Source: an uncultured Ruminococcus sp.
GTDB lineage: Bacteria; Bacillota; Clostridia; Oscillospirales; Ruminococcaceae
Direction of reading: 5' to 3'
Assembly (NCBI GenBank): GCA_947627625.1
Contig: CANQWR010000003.1
Coordinates: forward strand, 1-64,000
Length of the DNA: 64,000 nt
The notes under the pieces are model-generated. The model was not told the origin of the DNA. It saw nothing but the letters and a program-made list of their open reading frames with translations, and ran no database searches. Position numbers and translations under genes: made by a program. Numbering within the stretch: position 1 is the stretch's first letter; every line of letters begins with the position of its first letter. Of this stretch, positions 25,631 through 34,747 are shown piece after piece.

Positions 25631-28600
25631 ATGAAAAGACGTAAAAAGAAATGTAACAGAATTATTGCAGTCATTTCGGTCATAATGATGTTTATGGTGT
25701 CTGCCGTGGGGGGACTGCCGTTGTTTGCGGACGGTGCGGAAAAAAAGACGGTTGTACGCATTCCCTACGGTTTCAACACGTTTCTCAATCTTGACGAAAA
25801 CGGCAAACCCGTGGGTTACTACGCCGACTACCTTGAGGAACTCGCAAATGTGAACAACTGGGAGTATGAATATGTAAAGGCGAACTGGACGGAAGCTGTT
25901 GAGATGCTTGAGGACGGGAGCATTGATTTTCTTTTCCCGACAAACTACAGTGAAGAACGTGACAAGACTATGGATTTTTCGTCAATCCCGACGGGCTACA
26001 CCTCTGTGGGAATTTTCGCCCTTGAAGACAGCGTTTACAACTATGAGGACTTCTCATCTTTTGACGGTGCAAGGGTGGCTTGTGCGGAGAACTCCACAAA
26101 TGCGGAGGAATTTGCGGTGTACGCAAAAAACAACAATTTTTCGTACACTCTCGTCCCCTGCACCACAAATGAAGAGATGATACAAGCTGTAAAGGACGGT
26201 GAAGCAGACCTTGCGGTGTTCAGCTCGGCTAACTCCTTCATCGGTTCAAAACTCGTTGCAGTCTTCGCCTCTGCACCCGTTTTTCTGACAGTCAAGCAGG
26301 GCAACACAAAGCTTCTCTCCGAAATAGACAACGGTATGCAGGAGATAATGATGGAAAATATGGAACTCGTCTCGGAGACCATGAGAAAAACTCTTGTGGG
26401 CGAAAACAACAGTACGACGGCTTTTACATCGGAGGAACAGGATTTTGTGCAGTCGGGCAGAGAGCTTGTCGTCGGTTTCTATGAGGAGAGCGAACCTCTT
26501 GCGTACGTCAACGCTGACGGCAATTACAAGGGCATTTATATAGAATTTCTGTCGCACGTCATGCGGGAGTCGGGTGTCAGGCTCACCCCCTACCCGATCA
26601 AGAGAGACGAAAAGTGGCAGGATTTAATCAAGAGCGGGGACATCGATTTTTACATAGGTTCTTCCGATATTATAGTCTTTCAGGACGACGATATATGCAC
26701 AACACGTCCGTTTATGGAATACTCCAATCTCCTCGTCACAAAGAGCAACTGTTCACTGAATCAGATTGAAAAGCCTGTTATTTCCATGACTTACGGGCGA
26801 ACTAACTGGTCCGAATATCTTGAGGAGAAGTTTGGGAAAGACCTCGATTTCAGGTACTACAGGACGACAAGGGAGTGCATTATGTCTGTCGCAACGGGCA
26901 AGGCTGACGCTGCTCTGATAAACAATCTTGAATTTAACTACCACAAGAAAAATCCCCGCTTTGCCTCTCTGACCTATTCGACACAGTACCGCTACCCCAC
27001 TAAAATAAGTATGGCGACTTCCGCCGACATTGACCCGAATGTGCTGTCTGCGATAAACAAGATGATAAGTATTGCCGACTCCGACTACATAGACATGATT
27101 TCGGACGAGTCACTCACAATTTCCTACCACTCTTACTCTTTCGGTGACTATCTCTACAATCTGCGTTTTGTACTCCTGATTATAGGCGGTATCGTCACCA
27201 TAGTCATTATATCGGTGATGTTCCACAGGAGCAAGGTGAAGTTCAGGCAGGAGGCAAGCCGCAAGGAGCAGGAGACCCTCCGCATACTTGCCGCACTAAG
27301 TGACGACTACACCGCAATCTATTTCACTGACCTTGATGCAGACCACTGCAATATTGTCCGTTTCCCCGAGGACAGCAAGTTGCCCATATACAAAGAGGAA
27401 AAGCATTCGGAAGCCCTTAAAATCTACTTGAACGAATGCGTTGTGCCCGAGTACCGTGAGACTATCGAGCCCTACTGCGACACTCAAAATATAATTGAAA
27501 GATTCAAAAGCGAAAAGGCTTTCTGTATACGCTATCAGGTTTTCCCGTCAAGTAAAAATACTACTTACTACGAAATGTGCTTTGTGAACGTCAGTGAGGA
27601 CGGCAAAAACAGAATGGTTTTCGGCATACGCTGTGTGGACGAACTTGTCAACGCCGAACGTAAACAGAGACAGTTGCTTGAAGATGCTTTGAGAAGTGCG
27701 AACCGTGCAAACGCCGCAAAATCGGACTTCCTGTCGATGATGTCCCACGATATACGCACTCCCATGAACGCAATTATAGGTATGACCGCAATAGCTTCCG
27801 CACACGCTGAAGAGCCTGAACGTGTCCGTGATGCACTCGGAAAAATTGCAAGCTCCAGCCAGTACCTGCTCAGTTTAATAAATGACGTTCTCGACATGAG
27901 CAAGATAGAGTCGGGCAAATTCAAGCTGACACAGGAAAATATCGACCTGAACACACTCCTTGACGATTTGATAGACATGATTCAGCCACAGATAAAACAG
28001 CACGGTCACACCCTCACGACCGATATAAAAAATATCACTCACAACAAAGTCATGGGCGACAAACTCCGTATACAGCAGGTTTTCATGAACCTTATGAGCA
28101 ATGCCGTCAAGTACACCCCCGACGGAGGAAGTATTTACTTCGGTGTCAGCGAAAAGAAGATCAGCAACAATTCGGCAGGTTGCTTTGAATTTGTTTTCAG
28201 GGACAGCGGTGTCGGAATGTCGGCTGAACTCCTCTCGCACGTCTTTGAACCCTTTGTCCGTGCGGAGGACTTGCGTATAAGTAAGACACAGGGTACGGGT
28301 CTCGGACTTTCTATCACAAGAAATATTATCCACATGATGAACGGTTCTATTGAAGTTGAGAGTGAGCTGAAAAAGGGTTCGACTTTCTTTGTGACAATCT
28401 TCCTGAAATTGCAGAATAAGACCGAAAACTCCGAAAATCCCGACACCAACGACAAAAACAAAATCCACACGGGCAATTTCAGCGGTAAACGTATTCTGCT
28501 TGCTGAGGACAACGATCTGAACCGTGAAATTGCAAAGGAAATTTTTGAGATGTCGGGACTTATTGTCGACGAGGCAGAGGACGGTCAGGTGGCTTTTGAC

Positions 28601-28858
28601 AAATTTGCAGAGTCCGATGACGGTTACTATAATATGATTTTTATGGACATTCAAATGCCGAACCTCAACGGTTACGACGCAACAAGGGCTATAAGAAATC
28701 TACAGCACCCCTATGCCGAAAATATCCCCATTATAGCTATGACCGCAAACGCTTTTGTTGAGGACATAAAGGCTTCCGAATCGGCAGGTATGAACGAACA
28801 CCTCTCAAAGCCGATTGACTTTGCAAAACTCCACCAGATACTTGAAAAATACCTCTGA
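25631..28858 (+). CDS. Hybrid sensor histidine kinase with two solute-binding sensor domains
   Basis: The product has 1075 residues from ATG 25631 (AAAGGCGG site upstream). After a signal/anchor helix (about 10-33) come two tandem SBP_bac_3 domains (about 42-260 and 275-500; KTVVRIPYGFNTFLNLDENGKPVGYY opens the first, ELVVGFYEESEPLAYVNADGNYKGIY the second). A membrane helix follows near 513-535, then a PAS-like linker. HisKA has His706 in MMSHDIRTPMN, the HATPase domain has GTGLGLSI, and a receiver domain has acceptor Asp1006 (FMDIQMPNLNG). This is the EvgS/BvgS layout, so the likely ligands are amino acids or similar small molecules. There is no HPt domain and no output regulator nearby, so the phosphate must pass to an unlinked partner. 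Confidence 0.9.
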   Translation: MKRRKKKCNRIIAVISVIMMFMVSAVGGLPLFADGAEKKTVVRIPYGFNTFLNLDENGKPVGYYADYLEELANVNNWEYEYVKANWTEAVEMLEDGSIDFLFPTNYSEERDKTMDFSSIPTGYTSVGIFALEDSVYNYEDFSSFDGARVACAENSTNAEEFAVYAKNNNFSYTLVPCTTNEEMIQAVKDGEADLAVFSSANSFIGSKLVAVFASAPVFLTVKQGNTKLLSEIDNGMQEIMMENMELVSETMRKTLVGENNSTTAFTSEEQDFVQSGRELVVGFYEESEPLAYVNADGNYKGIYIEFLSHVMRESGVRLTPYPIKRDEKWQDLIKSGDIDFYIGSSDIIVFQDDDICTTRPFMEYSNLLVTKSNCSLNQIEKPVISMTYGRTNWSEYLEEKFGKDLDFRYYRTTRECIMSVATGKADAALINNLEFNYHKKNPRFASLTYSTQYRYPTKISMATSADIDPNVLSAINKMISIADSDYIDMISDESLTISYHSYSFGDYLYNLRFVLLIIGGIVTIVIISVMFHRSKVKFRQEASRKEQETLRILAALSDDYTAIYFTDLDADHCNIVRFPEDSKLPIYKEEKHSEALKIYLNECVVPEYRETIEPYCDTQNIIERFKSEKAFCIRYQVFPSSKNTTYYEMCFVNVSEDGKNRMVFGIRCVDELVNAERKQRQLLEDALRSANRANAAKSDFLSMMSHDIRTPMNAIIGMTAIASAHAEEPERVRDALGKIASSSQYLLSLINDVLDMSKIESGKFKLTQENIDLNTLLDDLIDMIQPQIKQHGHTLTTDIKNITHNKVMGDKLRIQQVFMNLMSNAVKYTPDGGSIYFGVSEKKISNNSAGCFEFVFRDSGVGMSAELLSHVFEPFVRAEDLRISKTQGTGLGLSITRNIIHMMNGSIEVESELKKGSTFFVTIFLKLQNKTENSENPDTNDKNKIHTGNFSGKRILLAEDNDLNREIAKEIFEMSGLIVDEAEDGQVAFDKFAESDDGYYNMIFMDIQMPNLNGYDATRAIRNLQHPYAENIPIIAMTANAFVEDIKASESAGMNEHLSKPIDFAKLHQILEKYL

Positions 28859-28883
28859 AAAATTTTTAATTTTTACACTTGCC

Positions 28884-28957
28884 GTGACAGTTGCGGAGTG
28901 CATTGGAAAAGAGAAAACTCGTCTCTCTTCCGCACTCCCGACTGTCACAAATTTTTA
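28884..28957. terminator. Long bidirectional terminator between convergent kinase genes
   Basis: GTGACAGTTGCGGAGTGC (28884-28901) pairs with GCACTCCCGACTGTCAC (28932-28948) with one or two mismatches, and an inner stem GGAAAAGAGA/TCTCTCTTCC continues it. A-rich and T-rich runs flank both sides. It lies in the 107-bp gap between the two convergent sensor kinase genes and can stop transcription from both. Confidence 0.85.
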
Positions 28958-28965
28958 CATATAAA

Positions 28966-31176
28966 TCAGCCGTGATTTAGAATTTCGTTCATCGCCGCAA
29001 GGACTGCCGAAATTTCAAGAGGTTTTGAGAGATGGGCGTTCATTCCCGCAAGCCTGCTCTTCTCCTCGTCTTCGGCAAAGGCATTTGCTGTCATTGCGAA
29101 TATGGGGACGGTTTTGGAGTCGGGACGCTCCATTGAACGGATTTTTCTCGTCGCCTCAAAGCCGTCCATGCGTGGCATTTGTATATCCATGAGAATAAGG
29201 TCATAGAAGTTCACTTCGCTCTCCCCGAAAATTTCAACAGCCCTCTGTCCGTCCTCAGCCTCGTCTATTTCCGCACCCGTGACGGCACCTAAAAGTTCCA
29301 TGGCGATTTCCCTGTTGAGTTCGTTGTCCTCGGCAAGGAGAATGTGCTTGCCGTTGAAATCATAAGTTTTTTTCTCGACAGTCCTCTTCTCGGGGGTCTT
29401 CCCACACTCCCAGTCTATAATATTTGAGTCCTCCGTGACCGTGAACGGCAGGGAGACTTCAAATTCCGAACCCTTTCCGTAATCGCTCTTAACGGAGACA
29501 CTTCCGCCCATGAGTTCAGAAAATTTTTTGACAATTGACAGTCCGAGACCCGTCCCGCCGAATTTGTGGGCTATTTCAGCGTTCTCCTGTTCAAAAGCCT
29601 CAAATATCTTGTCAAGGTTTTCCTCTTTTATGCCGATACCCGTGTCCTTTACCGAAAATTGCAGAAATACCGTGTTTCCCTCGTGTTTCAGTTCACTCAC
29701 GCTGAAAGTTATCTTACCGCCCTCGGGAGTGAATTTGAATGCGTTCGACAGAAAATTTGTCACTATCTGATTGAGATGCAGAGAGTCTCCCTTTATAAAC
29801 TCGTCTACCTTGCCAAACAGACATATTTCAAACTCAATATTCTTTTCCTCAGCTTGTATTCCGTAGATGTTTTCAATATTCTCAATAAACATACGCAAGT
29901 CAAAAAACTCGCTTTTGAGCTGTATTTTTCCGCTCTCTATCTTGGACATATCAAGTACATCGTTTATAAGCGACATCAGGTGTTTCGACGACAAAGCGAC
30001 TTTTTTGAGACAATCGTCAACTTTTTCGTAGTCGTCCATATTTCGCCTTGCTATTTCGGTCATACCTATTATTCCGTTCATGGGAGTGCGGATTTCGTGA
30101 CTCATACGGCTTAAAAACTCACTCTTTGCAAGACTTGCCTGCTCCGCCTCCTTTTGGGACTGCTCAGCCTGTTCACGGGCAATTTCAAGCTGTTTGGAGT
30201 GCGTTTTCAGATTCATTAAATATATAAAGAAAATGATAATTATCAGAATCATTATGGAAGTCATCATAGCTATGGCGTTTCTGTTCAGGTCGCCGCTGAG
30301 TTTTTCGGTCATCTCGTCGACAACTTCATACGGCACTTCCATCAGCATATACCACTCCGTGCCGTCAATCGGTGAGTAGTACATACACATATGCGTGTTG
30401 TCAGCTTTGAAAGTTACCATATCCGACTTGCCTTTTCGGAAATCCTCCGCCATCTTCTCCACCGAAAAATCGCCGTCAAAAACAGCGTACTCCCTGAATT
30501 TGGATATAATATTGCTGCCGTGCGGGAGGTCCGAAAAATATGTGTTGTAAACTATGAAATTGCCGTCTTTCGTGACTATACTCGCATTTGTACGCCCGTC
30601 CTCACTGCGGAGAAATAAATGCTGACCGATTGCATCGGCAGAAAATCCTGCAATTATAGCTATTATTTCCGTGTCGCCACACTTAATGGGCACTATCTGT
30701 GTCCCAAGGACTATCATGTTGCTGTCAATAAAAGTCTCATTGTAAGAGATTAGTTTGTCCTCACCCGCAAGCAGCTGTGCAAGAAAACTGAGCTGTGAGG
30801 CGGCAGGTCTTTTGCCGTCTCTGCTGTAATAGTAGCCGTCTCTGTCCACAAAAGCCATGAACTCAAAGTCATTGTTCTGTTCGGCATAAGTTATAAATCT
30901 TGACATATTGTCCATGTTCTCCATGTCCTCATCGTTCACGCTCTCCGCTATGGACTTCAATAAACTGTACCGCATGGACAGTCCCGACTTGAAATTTGCC
31001 TGTGTCAGGTTCGTCATCTCACGCAGATACATAGTGTTCATATTCTCCGTGAAGTTTGAAGTTATCCCCGAAGCCGAACTTATAAGCCAGACGACGAGTC
31101 CGCACACAAGCAGTATCGTAAACGCAAATGCCGAATATAACAGTTTGTGTGAAATTTTCCCGTGCTTCTCACGCAT
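28966..31176 (-). CDS. Hybrid sensor histidine kinase with Cache-type sensor
   Basis: The product has 736 residues. One membrane helix lies at about 14-34, an extracellular dCache-like sensor at about 40-295 (FEFMAFVDRDGYYYSRDGKR, NASIVTKDGNFIVYNTYFSD, TEWYMLMEVPYEVV), and a second helix at about 301-321. A short coiled coil rich in Glu/Gln precedes HisKA with His360 (RMSHEIRTPMN). HATPase follows with FLSNAFKFTPEGG and FGGTGLGLSIVKK, then a receiver domain with Asp664 (LMDIQMPRMDG). The start overlaps the end of the upstream solute-binding gene by 8 nt, so the two are translationally coupled and the lipoprotein probably presents ligand to this kinase. No HPt or output domain is present. Confidence 0.9.
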   Translation of the reverse strand: MREKHGKISHKLLYSAFAFTILLVCGLVVWLISSASGITSNFTENMNTMYLREMTNLTQANFKSGLSMRYSLLKSIAESVNDEDMENMDNMSRFITYAEQNNDFEFMAFVDRDGYYYSRDGKRPAASQLSFLAQLLAGEDKLISYNETFIDSNMIVLGTQIVPIKCGDTEIIAIIAGFSADAIGQHLFLRSEDGRTNASIVTKDGNFIVYNTYFSDLPHGSNIISKFREYAVFDGDFSVEKMAEDFRKGKSDMVTFKADNTHMCMYYSPIDGTEWYMLMEVPYEVVDEMTEKLSGDLNRNAIAMMTSIMILIIIIFFIYLMNLKTHSKQLEIAREQAEQSQKEAEQASLAKSEFLSRMSHEIRTPMNGIIGMTEIARRNMDDYEKVDDCLKKVALSSKHLMSLINDVLDMSKIESGKIQLKSEFFDLRMFIENIENIYGIQAEEKNIEFEICLFGKVDEFIKGDSLHLNQIVTNFLSNAFKFTPEGGKITFSVSELKHEGNTVFLQFSVKDTGIGIKEENLDKIFEAFEQENAEIAHKFGGTGLGLSIVKKFSELMGGSVSVKSDYGKGSEFEVSLPFTVTEDSNIIDWECGKTPEKRTVEKKTYDFNGKHILLAEDNELNREIAMELLGAVTGAEIDEAEDGQRAVEIFGESEVNFYDLILMDIQMPRMDGFEATRKIRSMERPDSKTVPIFAMTANAFAEDEEKSRLAGMNAHLSKPLEISAVLAAMNEILNHG

Positions 31177-33094
31177 CTCCCATCACCATAGTTATCCTTC
31201 CGTCTGTTTGCGAAACTATCTCCTCGTCGTTGTGGTTCACTATGAAGTCTTCAAGAATACTCCTGAAAGTGTAGTCCGTCTCCCTTATGAGTTTTATATT
31301 TTCGGGTTTCGGAACGTCGTCGCTGTAAACGTTCAGCATTGTGTAACCGTCACCGTTGTTGTCTATATAACTTCCCTTGCCCGCCATGTAGTCCGTGACT
31401 GCAATCGTGTACTTCTTGTTTTCGTCAAGCGGTGAACCGTCGGGCAGGGTGACCTCCACAATCTCAGAGGGCTTTTCGGGTGTCGGTTCCGTGAAAGAGT
31501 ACCTTATACCCGAGACGTTCAGAAATCTTCCCCCGGGAATATTGCCGTCCTGAATGAGCCTTGAAACCGAATTTGTGAGCATATCCCTTATGACTTCCGC
31601 ACTCACTTCAAGGACTATCACGTTGTTCGGGTACGGGCAGACTGCATCAAGGTCGTAACTGTACACGTCCCCTTTGTAGAGACTTGCCCTTATCGAACCG
31701 CCGTTCACTACCGCTATGTCCGCACCCGTCACTTCCCTTGCTGCGTCCGCAATCAAATCCCCTATTTCGGTCTCCTGCTGTCTGACGTTGTAATTTTCAA
31801 CAATCATATCGTGGTTGAGAGTTCCTATCAGGGCACTTGTCTCTTGACTTCCGTTTTTCATAAACTCGTCAACAGCTTCAAAAGCCTCTGAAATTTCGGT
31901 CTGTCCGCACAGTACCGCATTGCACCTGTTGCCGAAATAACGTATAAAATCCGTTGATATGGATATATTGTAGTTGTAACCGTCCTCTATGCAGCTCTCT
32001 ATTCCGTCGGGGACAATGTCAAAAACGGGTGAATAGTCCACAAGATAGGAGTAAGACGCACCGTTGTCAAGCATAAATGCGTTCTGACCATCGGGTGTCG
32101 ATATTAAGGACAGCACTCTCCTGCACGCATCGAGTTTCGTCTTATTTTCGTCTTTTGTCAGTTCACTGTTTATTCCGATAAAAGCTGTCGGCGATGAGAC
32201 CGTCCAAGAGGGGTTTCCCTCATCGCTCAGCATGGGCAGCATATCAAATTCGTAGTCGCTCTTCTGACGTATCCTGTCAAGTATTTTAACAGAGTCAAAA
32301 GCCATGAGTACCTCACCGCTTGCCATTTTTTCGTGTACGGGTGTGCTGTTTGTAAAAGCCTCAAATTGCAGGAAGTTCAGATACTCTTTTTTCACCATTT
32401 CAAGAGGCAAATCAAGACACGGTTCAAGTAAACCCGAAAAAGTCGCCTGACCGTTTTTCATATCGCTCAGCCAGCTTATACCCTCCGCAAGCCCGAAAAA
32501 ATCGGGGATTTGTGTCGATAACGCAAAAACAGCCGTTACAGCGGGGGTGCCGTCCACTACAAAATTGTTGCCGTTTTCGTCCGTGCCTATGTTCTTTTTC
32601 TTTGACTCCTCAAGGACTTCAAGAAGTTCCTCCCGTGTTTCGGGTATTTCGAGACCATTCTGCTCCATGAGAGTTTTATTGTAGATATATCCGTAGTACT
32701 GTGCGGGCAGAGGTATAAGGAGATTTGTGCCGTCATTTGCGGTTTTGTGCATTATTCCCGACTGATACGCCGATATATAGTCATCTGCACTCAAATCCGC
32801 AAGGTAGTTGAGTATATCTCCCGTTGCAAGCGTGGAAGTGACAATATCCGTGCCGTGACCGTTCCGCAAACGTCTCTCTATCTCGCCGTCTATAGTACTC
32901 GGAGCGTTTGTCTCTATCTGCAAATCAATGTCGCTGTAAGTGTTTTCAACAAGCTCTTCAAGATTGGGAAGTTCACCCGTGTAAATCATCGTGACGACGG
33001 TCTTTTCATCATTTTTAATCTCTGTTTTCCGTGAGGAACAGCTCCCGAAAAAGACAGATGCTGTAATTAAACAAAGCAATTTTTTAATATTCAT
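31169..33094 (-). CDS. Lipoprotein fusing solute-binding domain to 5'-nucleotidase C-terminal domain
   Basis: The product has 641 residues with a lipoprotein signal (LCLITASVFFGSCSS). Residues about 30-400 are an ABC-type SBP_bac_1 solute-binding domain (GTDIVTSTLATGDILNYLADL, LIPLPAQYYGYIYNKTLMEQNGLEIPET, VSSPTAFIGINSEL). Residues about 430-610 match the 5'-nucleotidase C-terminal domain (ETEIGDLIADAAREVTGADIAVVNGGSIRASL, LDAVCPYPNNVIVLEVSA, FLNVSGIRYSF), which in 5'-nucleotidases binds the nucleotide base. The catalytic metallophosphatase domain is absent. The gene is coupled to the Cache-type hybrid kinase, suggesting a two-ligand sensor lipoprotein rather than a transporter subunit, since no permease genes are nearby. 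ATG 33094 is preceded by an AACGGTGAT site. Confidence 0.85.
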   Translation of the reverse strand: MNIKKLLCLITASVFFGSCSSRKTEIKNDEKTVVTMIYTGELPNLEELVENTYSDIDLQIETNAPSTIDGEIERRLRNGHGTDIVTSTLATGDILNYLADLSADDYISAYQSGIMHKTANDGTNLLIPLPAQYYGYIYNKTLMEQNGLEIPETREELLEVLEESKKKNIGTDENGNNFVVDGTPAVTAVFALSTQIPDFFGLAEGISWLSDMKNGQATFSGLLEPCLDLPLEMVKKEYLNFLQFEAFTNSTPVHEKMASGEVLMAFDSVKILDRIRQKSDYEFDMLPMLSDEGNPSWTVSSPTAFIGINSELTKDENKTKLDACRRVLSLISTPDGQNAFMLDNGASYSYLVDYSPVFDIVPDGIESCIEDGYNYNISISTDFIRYFGNRCNAVLCGQTEISEAFEAVDEFMKNGSQETSALIGTLNHDMIVENYNVRQQETEIGDLIADAAREVTGADIAVVNGGSIRASLYKGDVYSYDLDAVCPYPNNVIVLEVSAEVIRDMLTNSVSRLIQDGNIPGGRFLNVSGIRYSFTEPTPEKPSEIVEVTLPDGSPLDENKKYTIAVTDYMAGKGSYIDNNGDGYTMLNVYSDDVPKPENIKLIRETDYTFRSILEDFIVNHNDEEIVSQTDGRITMVMGDA

Positions 33095-33478
33095 AATAAT
33101 ATCACCGTTTCCCTTGTCTGATTATAAAAAATTTTTTATATTATTCCGAAAATTCTGCGGACAGTACCAAATTTTTTCCTCTTCAATAAAAATAAGCTAC
33201 AGGACAGAAAACCACTCTATCCGGCAACTTCAGACCGATACGTCACGCACCCGTATTTATTACCGTGGGAAATCACGCTTTATCCCTCACTTTTTGTCTT
33301 GTCACAGCCGTACATACAAAAAACAAAAAAACATCTTCCGATATTTTTCAGTACTGCGTTAGCGGATATGCACACCAAAAGTCTCAAAAATCACTTTCCC
33401 GACTGTTTTTCGGGAAAATATATCTTATCAAATTTTAACTTCTTATGGGAAAAGACCAACATCTCCTCCTACACCAAT
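33095..33478 (-). promoter_or_regulatory. Long 5' leader of the solute-binding/kinase operon
   Basis: About 380 nt separate the minus-strand promoter at 33479-33507 from the ATG at 33094. The leader has a hairpin with TTTCCCGA/TCGGGAAA near 33400-33425 followed by T-rich sequence, and other short stems. A 23-codon frame with a GGAGGAG site begins about 33463, overlapping the first hairpin. I do not recognise a riboswitch class. A leader peptide or attenuator is possible, and no larger gene is supported here on either strand. Confidence 0.35.
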
Positions 33479-33507
33479 ATTATATATTATTTTCTCAAAA
33501 ATGTCAA
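33479..33507 (-). promoter_or_regulatory. Consensus minus-strand promoter
   Basis: On the minus strand TTGACA (33507-33502) and TATAAT (33484-33479) are 17 bp apart, a perfect consensus. It reads toward the solute-binding lipoprotein and its kinase. A second TATAAT much closer to the gene, in the AT-rich stretch at about 33120-33150, lacks a recognisable -35. Confidence 0.8.
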
Positions 33508-33519
33508 TAGTTTTCCAAA

Positions 33520-33546
33520 AAAGCAGTACCGCTATACTGCTTTTTG
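33520..33546. terminator. Bidirectional hairpin terminator between divergent promoters
   Basis: AGCAGTA (33522-33528) pairs with TACTGCT (33535-33541) with T tracts on both strands. It sits between the minus-strand promoter (33479-33507) and the plus-strand promoter (33583-33610), so it would insulate the two transcription units. Confidence 0.6.
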
Positions 33547-33582
33547 TCTGTCTGCTTTTTTGAAATTTTTTTCGGTTTTTAT

Positions 33583-33610
33583 TTGCGTTTCCGACAATAT
33601 GTGATATAAT
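33583..33610 (+). promoter_or_regulatory. Promoter of the metallophosphoesterase gene
   Basis: TTGCGT (33583-33588) and TATAAT (33605-33610) with a 16-bp spacer lie 67 nt before the ATG at 33678. The -35 box is imperfect. Confidence 0.55.
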
Positions 33611-33677
33611 ATTCACAGAGAGAATTTATATGATTTGTAATAAGTCATATATATTAAGAGAGGAGATATTTTTTGAC

Positions 33678-34343
33678 ATGGTTTATGTAACAGGTGATAT
33701 GCACGGAGATATAAGCAGGTTCTCGGACCCCGTGATAAGAAAACTCAAAAAAAATGATATACTCATTATATGCGGTGATTTCGGCTTTTTCTGGGACGGC
33801 TCACGCAAAGAAAAGACGGCTTTGAAAAAAATTATGTCGAAAAATTTCACAGTCGCTTTTGTGGACGGCTGTCACGAAAATTTCGACATACTTGAAAAGT
33901 TCCCCGTTACACAGTGGAACGGCGGTAAGGCGAGGATTATAGGCAATAATATTGTCCACCTTATGCGTGGACAGGTCTACAATATAGAAAACAAAAAAAT
34001 TTTTACTTTCGGCGGCGGACACTCTCAGGACTTCGATTTCAGAGACGGCGGTGACAAGTGGTGGATAAGAGAACAGCCCACTCACGCCGAAATACGGGAG
34101 GGGCTTGCAAATCTCGAAAAAAACGGCTGGAATGTGAACTATATAATAACACACGAACCCCCCGCATCTCTTAAAGACTGTCTCGGCGTTGACGTTCTTC
34201 AGAGACTGGAAGTCCACCTGTTTTTTGAAGATATGATAAAAATATGTAAATATGAGAAGTGGTTTTTCGGGAAGTGCCACATAGACAAGCACATACCCGT
34301 GAAATTTTACTCTGTCTTCAATGAAGTGATAGCATTGAAATAA
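33678..34343 (+). CDS. Calcineurin-like metallophosphoesterase
   Basis: The 221-residue product has the metallophosphoesterase signature: GDMHGD at residues 6-11 (binding the first metal), GDFGFFWD at 33-40, DGCHENFD near 70, and GGHSQDFD and ITHEPP further on. It fits small bacterial phosphodiesterases of the YfcE/serine-threonine-phosphatase group; the substrate cannot be told. ATG 33678 follows AGAGGAGAT; an upstream in-frame ATG at 33630 would add 16 residues ahead of the conserved VYVTGD strand and has no ribosome site. It is monocistronic and precedes the first copy of the C-rich repeat. Confidence 0.8.
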   Translation: MVYVTGDMHGDISRFSDPVIRKLKKNDILIICGDFGFFWDGSRKEKTALKKIMSKNFTVAFVDGCHENFDILEKFPVTQWNGGKARIIGNNIVHLMRGQVYNIENKKIFTFGGGHSQDFDFRDGGDKWWIREQPTHAEIREGLANLEKNGWNVNYIITHEPPASLKDCLGVDVLQRLEVHLFFEDMIKICKYEKWFFGKCHIDKHIPVKFYSVFNEVIALK

Positions 34344-34369
34344 ATTAAAAAATTTTTAGTAGGGAACTT

Positions 34370-34530
34370 TTCCCCCAAACCCCTATTAGTTAGAACGATA
34401 GGAGGCAGGGGGCTTCGCCCCCTGAACCCCCATTGAGGGCTCTGCCCCCAAGCCCCCGTCGGGGGGAAGAATCCCCCCCGAACCCCCCATGATAATTCTA
34501 TTGTTTAATTTTGGGGGTTCGGGGGATTAA
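34370..34530 (+). repeat. C/G-rich palindromic intergenic element, copy 1
   Basis: This is a mosaic of short palindromes such as GGGGGCTTCGCCCCC and near-palindromes CCCCCGTCGGGGGG. It is bounded on the left by TTAGAACGATAGGAGGCAGG (34388 onward) and on the right by CCCCCCATGAT. The same boundaries recur in the other copies, so this is one family. No open frame is conserved. The sequence 34531-34747 after it holds no gene I can support. Confidence 0.8.
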
Positions 34531-34747
34531 CTCTCAACGAGGTCAAAGGGCAGTCCCCACATTTCCGTGCCGTAAGACACCAACCTTACATTCCACAGCA
34601 GTTTTTTATAAGCTGACAGAGAATGTCAAATATGTTTCCGCACATCTTATTTCCCCTCCTTGCGTTATTTCCCCTACGGGATATTTACATTATAGCACAG
34701 GTATTCAGTAAAATCAATATTAAATGTGAGGAAAATATATTGACATA

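Noticed and set aside
33299-33604. Plus-strand frame of 101 codons in the divergent intergenic region
   Set aside because: It has no ribosome site, crosses the minus-strand promoter and a terminator, and shows no domain-like sequence.
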